From Bacteroidales bacterium (GTDB taxonomy: Bacteria; Bacteroidota; Bacteroidia; Bacteroidales; UBA7960): a stretch of 7,674 bases of DNA. The notes beneath the pieces were generated by a model. The model searched no databases. It was not told the origin of the DNA and saw only the letters and a list, made by a program, of their open reading frames with translations. The translations under genes were made by a program, and so were the position numbers. Where the stretch lies: positions 1 to 7,674 of the forward strand of contig SLEW01000239.1 in assembly GCA_007124575.1 (NCBI GenBank), written 5' to 3'. How positions within the stretch are numbered: the first letter of the stretch is position 1; the number at the start of each line of letters is the position of its first letter. Shown here in pieces: positions 5,539-7,674 of the stretch.

Positions 5539-7308
5539 ATGGAACAACAAATGGTTTTCGGCACCCTGATCCTGGTGCTGTTTCTTTTTGCCTGGGGGCG
5601 TCTGCGCCATGATGCAGTGGCACTGATCGCCTTGTTCGCCATGGTTATTGCCGGGGCAATCTCTCCGCAGCAAGCCTTTGAAGGATTCGGTCATCCGGCT
5701 GTGATCACGGTGGCTGCGGTACTTGTGATCGGCAAGGCCCTGGAGTTTTCGGGCCTTATCGACCTGCTGGGAAAATGGGTGATGAAAGTGGGGAAAGGAC
5801 TGTTGTTGCAGATTGTGACCCTGTCGGTTCTGGTGGCCGTGGCTTCTGCATTTATGAACAATGTAGGCGCCCTGGCCATCATCATGCCGGTGGCCATCAC
5901 CATGGCCCGCAAAAGCGGTAATCCCCCCTCCTACATCCTGATGCCTATTGCTTTCGCCTCTCTCCTTGGCGGGATGACCACGCTGATCGGCACACCCCCG
6001 AATATTATCATTGCCACCTTCCGTGGGGACGAAGTGGGGGAAGCCTTTGGCATGTTTGCCTTTACCCCCGTAGGGGCCGGCCTTGCCTTCGCAGGCATCC
6101 TGTTCATCTCTTTTTTGGGATGGCGCTTGCTTCCTCACCGCGCGGCGAAAAAATCCGAATCCGACCGTTTCGATATAGAAGAATATATCTCCGAGGTCAA
6201 AGTTATCCGGAACGCGAAGCTGAAAGACAAGCCTGTCAAAGAGCTTGAAGCCATTACTGATGCTGAAGTGCAGGTGCTGGGGCTAATCCGCGACGGGAAA
6301 CGTATCCATGCTCCGGGACCCAACAGCATCATAAAATACAATGACATCATCATCATAGAATCAGATGCCGATGACCTGAAAATCTTTCTCGACGAGACCA
6401 AAACCACACTGGTGGGCGATAAAAAGTTCAGAAAGGATGCCGAGGGATCCAAAAACATTCAGATCACGGAGGCCATTGTCATGGCCGACTCCCCTATTGT
6501 TGGGCAGTCGGCAGCCAGCCTGCGCATGCGAAGCCGTTTCGGCGTGAACTTGCTCGCTGTGGCCCGCAAAGACCAGCAGATTCGTAAACGTCTGGATCAT
6601 GTGGTATTCCGTACCGGAGATGTATTGCTGCTTCAGGGTCGTGAACACATGCTGGATGATGCCACCACAGCGATAGGATGCCTGCCACTTGCCCACAGAG
6701 GACTAAAGATAGGCTACAAACGCAAGGTCCCCATGGCGCTGGGGATCTTTGCCGCATCCATATTATTGGTAGTAACGGGCTTGCTTCCTGTGCAGATCGC
6801 CTTCTCTATGGCCGCCCTTGGCATGGTCTTGTCACGTATCCTGCCCGTCAAAGATGTGTATCAAAGTATCGACTGGCCTGTCATCGTATTACTGGCGGCC
6901 ATGATACCCGTGGGCGGTGCCCTCGAATCCAGCGGCGGGGCTGATATGATCGCATCACAGATCCTGGAGCTCGGTGGAAATATCCCACCCTGGGCCCTGC
7001 TGACCATCATCCTGGTCGTGACCATGTTCCTTTCAGACATTATCAACAATGCAGCCACGGTTGTGCTGATGGCTCCCATCGCTATCAGCGTGGCCCATGG
7101 AACGGGATACTCTATAGACCCCTTCCTGATGGCCGTGGCAGTAGGCGGATCCTGCGCCTTCCTCACCCCCATCGGTCATCAGTCCAACACCCTGGTGATG
7201 GGCCCCGGAGGCTATAAGTTTACCGATTACTGGCGCATGGGACTGCCCCTGGAGGTGATCATCACCATCCTTGGTATACCGCTCATCATGTGGGTGTGGC
7301 CGTTGTAG
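5539..7308 (+). CDS. SLC13/CitMHS-type anion permease with two central RCK_C domains
   Basis: A 589-residue inner-membrane protein of the SLC13 (DASS) / CitMHS permease group (PF03600 with two PF02080 domains). The N-terminal membrane half (about 5-195) opens with ILVLFLFAWGRLRHDAVALIAL and has the first reentrant motif pair, MNNVGALAIIMPVA (106-119) and GGMTTLIGTPPNIII (144-158). A soluble middle (about 205-385) holds two RCK_C/TrkA_C-like domains, each with strands such as VQVLGLIRDGKRI and FGVNLLAVARKDQQI and a DVLLLQG-type strand. The C-terminal membrane half (about 395-589) carries the mirror motifs INNAATVVLMAPIA (502-515) and LTPIGHQSNTLVMGPGGY (542-559). These permeases carry anions such as dicarboxylates, citrate or sulfate, usually with sodium; the substrate is not readable here. 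The length fits the RCK-containing subgroup. ATG 5539 is used; ATG 5551 (residue 5) is possible. It is apparently monocistronic and faces a convergent GNAT gene. Confidence 0.92.
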   Translation: MEQQMVFGTLILVLFLFAWGRLRHDAVALIALFAMVIAGAISPQQAFEGFGHPAVITVAAVLVIGKALEFSGLIDLLGKWVMKVGKGLLLQIVTLSVLVAVASAFMNNVGALAIIMPVAITMARKSGNPPSYILMPIAFASLLGGMTTLIGTPPNIIIATFRGDEVGEAFGMFAFTPVGAGLAFAGILFISFLGWRLLPHRAAKKSESDRFDIEEYISEVKVIRNAKLKDKPVKELEAITDAEVQVLGLIRDGKRIHAPGPNSIIKYNDIIIIESDADDLKIFLDETKTTLVGDKKFRKDAEGSKNIQITEAIVMADSPIVGQSAASLRMRSRFGVNLLAVARKDQQIRKRLDHVVFRTGDVLLLQGREHMLDDATTAIGCLPLAHRGLKIGYKRKVPMALGIFAASILLVVTGLLPVQIAFSMAALGMVLSRILPVKDVYQSIDWPVIVLLAAMIPVGGALESSGGADMIASQILELGGNIPPWALLTIILVVTMFLSDIINNAATVVLMAPIAISVAHGTGYSIDPFLMAVAVGGSCAFLTPIGHQSNTLVMGPGGYKFTDYWRMGLPLEVIITILGIPLIMWVWPL

Positions 7309-7325
7309 TGAACCGCGACCCGCAG

Positions 7326-7385
7326 TTTGACAGGTCAGGCCCTATTTCGGTTTGACGAGGCAAGCCCTGTGACAAGTCAAGCCCC
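7326..7385. repeat. Three degenerate 18-base repeats between convergent genes
   Basis: TTTGACAGGTCAGGCCCT (7326-7343), TTTGACGAGGCAAGCCCT (7351-7368) and TGTGACAAGTCAAGCCCC (7368-7385) share 14 of 18 bases in each pair. The spacing between copies is 25 and then 17 bases. They fill most of the 102-base gap between the permease stop and the GNAT stop. No function is known to me. Confidence 0.5.
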
Positions 7386-7388
7386 GTC
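7354..7388. terminator. Possible imperfect bidirectional hairpin
   Basis: GACGAGGC (7354-7361) can pair with GCCCCGTC (7381-7388) with one mismatch, around a 19-base loop that overlaps the degenerate repeats. Its place between two convergent genes would suit a two-way terminator, but no T-tract follows on either strand, so support is weak. Confidence 0.25.
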
Positions 7389-7410
7389 ATTACTATTGAG
7401 CAAAATGTTT

Positions 7411-7674
7411 TTATTCAAAAAGTTTGTTTATTGTTTTCATTGATAAAAACATTTTTCCACTATCAGGCAGTGTTATAAAGCCATATTTACCGTAAAAGTT
7501 TTCAGCTTCCCGGTCTATTGGGTCAACCACAACTGCAAACGAACCAATGGTCTTTGAAAGTTGATAACACCTTTTCAAAGCATCTATCAAAAGTAGTTTT
7601 CCGATACCCTGTCCCTGAAATCTTTTATCTGTTGCAAGCCGGCCCAGTAGTATAGTGGGAATAGATTTGTATGA
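7411..7674 (-). CDS. TacT-like GNAT acetyltransferase, C-terminal half (5' end outside window)
   Basis: Read on the minus strand, the frame is open from the right edge to TAA at 7411-7413, giving 87 residues of a protein normally near 160-175. It starts SYKSIPTILLGRLATDKRFQ. RFQGQGIGKLLL (18-29) is the acetyl-CoA pyrophosphate-binding motif A of GNAT enzymes ((R/Q)xxGxG/A), followed by the DALKRCYQLS helix, the IGSFAVVVDPID strand (43-54), and ENFYGKYGFITLPDSGKMFLSMKTIN (58-83). The Tyr in NFYGKYGF (residue 60 or 61) corresponds to the Tyr required in TacT-type toxins. The LLGRLA...FITLP...MFLSMKTI pattern is typical of GNAT toxins paired with DUF1778 antitoxins, which acetylate aminoacyl-tRNA and block translation. 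Toxin activity is inference; a plain acetyltransferase is possible. The antitoxin gene would lie beyond the right edge. The sequence is more A+T-rich than the permease gene, which suggests acquisition by transfer. Confidence 0.85.
   Translation of the reverse strand, partial: SYKSIPTILLGRLATDKRFQGQGIGKLLLIDALKRCYQLSKTIGSFAVVVDPIDREAENFYGKYGFITLPDSGKMFLSMKTINKLFE

Noticed and set aside
5377..6138. A 253-residue frame on the minus strand, rich in His, Gln and Gly
   Set aside because: It lies mostly antisense to the N-terminal membrane half of the permease; such a composition is what the complement of hydrophobic codons gives. No domain is recognisable.
1..7674. CRISPR array, prophage, transposase, rRNA or tRNA
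   Set aside because: I searched by eye on both strands and saw no regular repeat-spacer pattern, mobile-element gene or structural RNA.

Overview
The window reads like a chromosomal segment of a Bacteroidota bacterium, probably from the Bacteroidales/Marinilabiliales side (order is inference). The signs are: no Shine-Dalgarno-like sites before the starts but A-rich leaders instead; an exact match to the Bacteroidota -7 box TAnnTTTG before the permease gene; an exonuclease VII large subunit with motif variants I associate with that phylum (ESSKGYADF, RGGGGDIGLTCYN); and short heptamer repeats between genes. The genes are mostly ordinary, and I see no prophage, CRISPR array, rRNA, tRNA or insertion sequence.

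Layout. Bases 1-878 hold the C-terminal half of a YtcJ-like amidohydrolase cut by the left edge. After a 96-base gap with heptamer-like TTCAAA repeats comes an exported C69-family dipeptidase (975-2531), ending near a strong GC-rich hairpin. Then come a flavin reductase-like flavoprotein (2662-3249) and, 22 bases later, xseA (3272-4711); xseB (4807-5028) follows after a 95-base gap with a small palindrome. A small unrecognised gene on the minus strand (5042-5233) converges on xseB with 13 bases between the stop codons. Bases 5234-5538 are noncoding and carry three tandem TTTGGCT heptamers and an inverted counterpart 155 bases on. An SLC13/CitMHS-type permease with two central RCK_C domains follows (5539-7308). 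The right edge carries, on the minus strand, the C-terminal half of a TacT-like GNAT acetyltransferase (7411-7674), visibly more A+T-rich than its neighbours.

How the genes relate. XseA and XseB are the two subunits of exonuclease VII. The amidohydrolase and the exported dipeptidase may both serve breakdown of amide or peptide substrates, but only adjacency and strand support this. The permease and flavoprotein have no visible partner here. The GNAT fragment resembles toxins of DUF1778-GNAT (TacA-TacT type) toxin-antitoxin modules; its antitoxin gene would lie past the right edge.

The points most worth a second look are the GNAT fragment, the 63-residue unrecognised gene, the heptamer repeats around 5264-5457, the promoter box that abuts the permease start codon, and the dipeptidase's signal peptide ending exactly at its predicted nucleophile.
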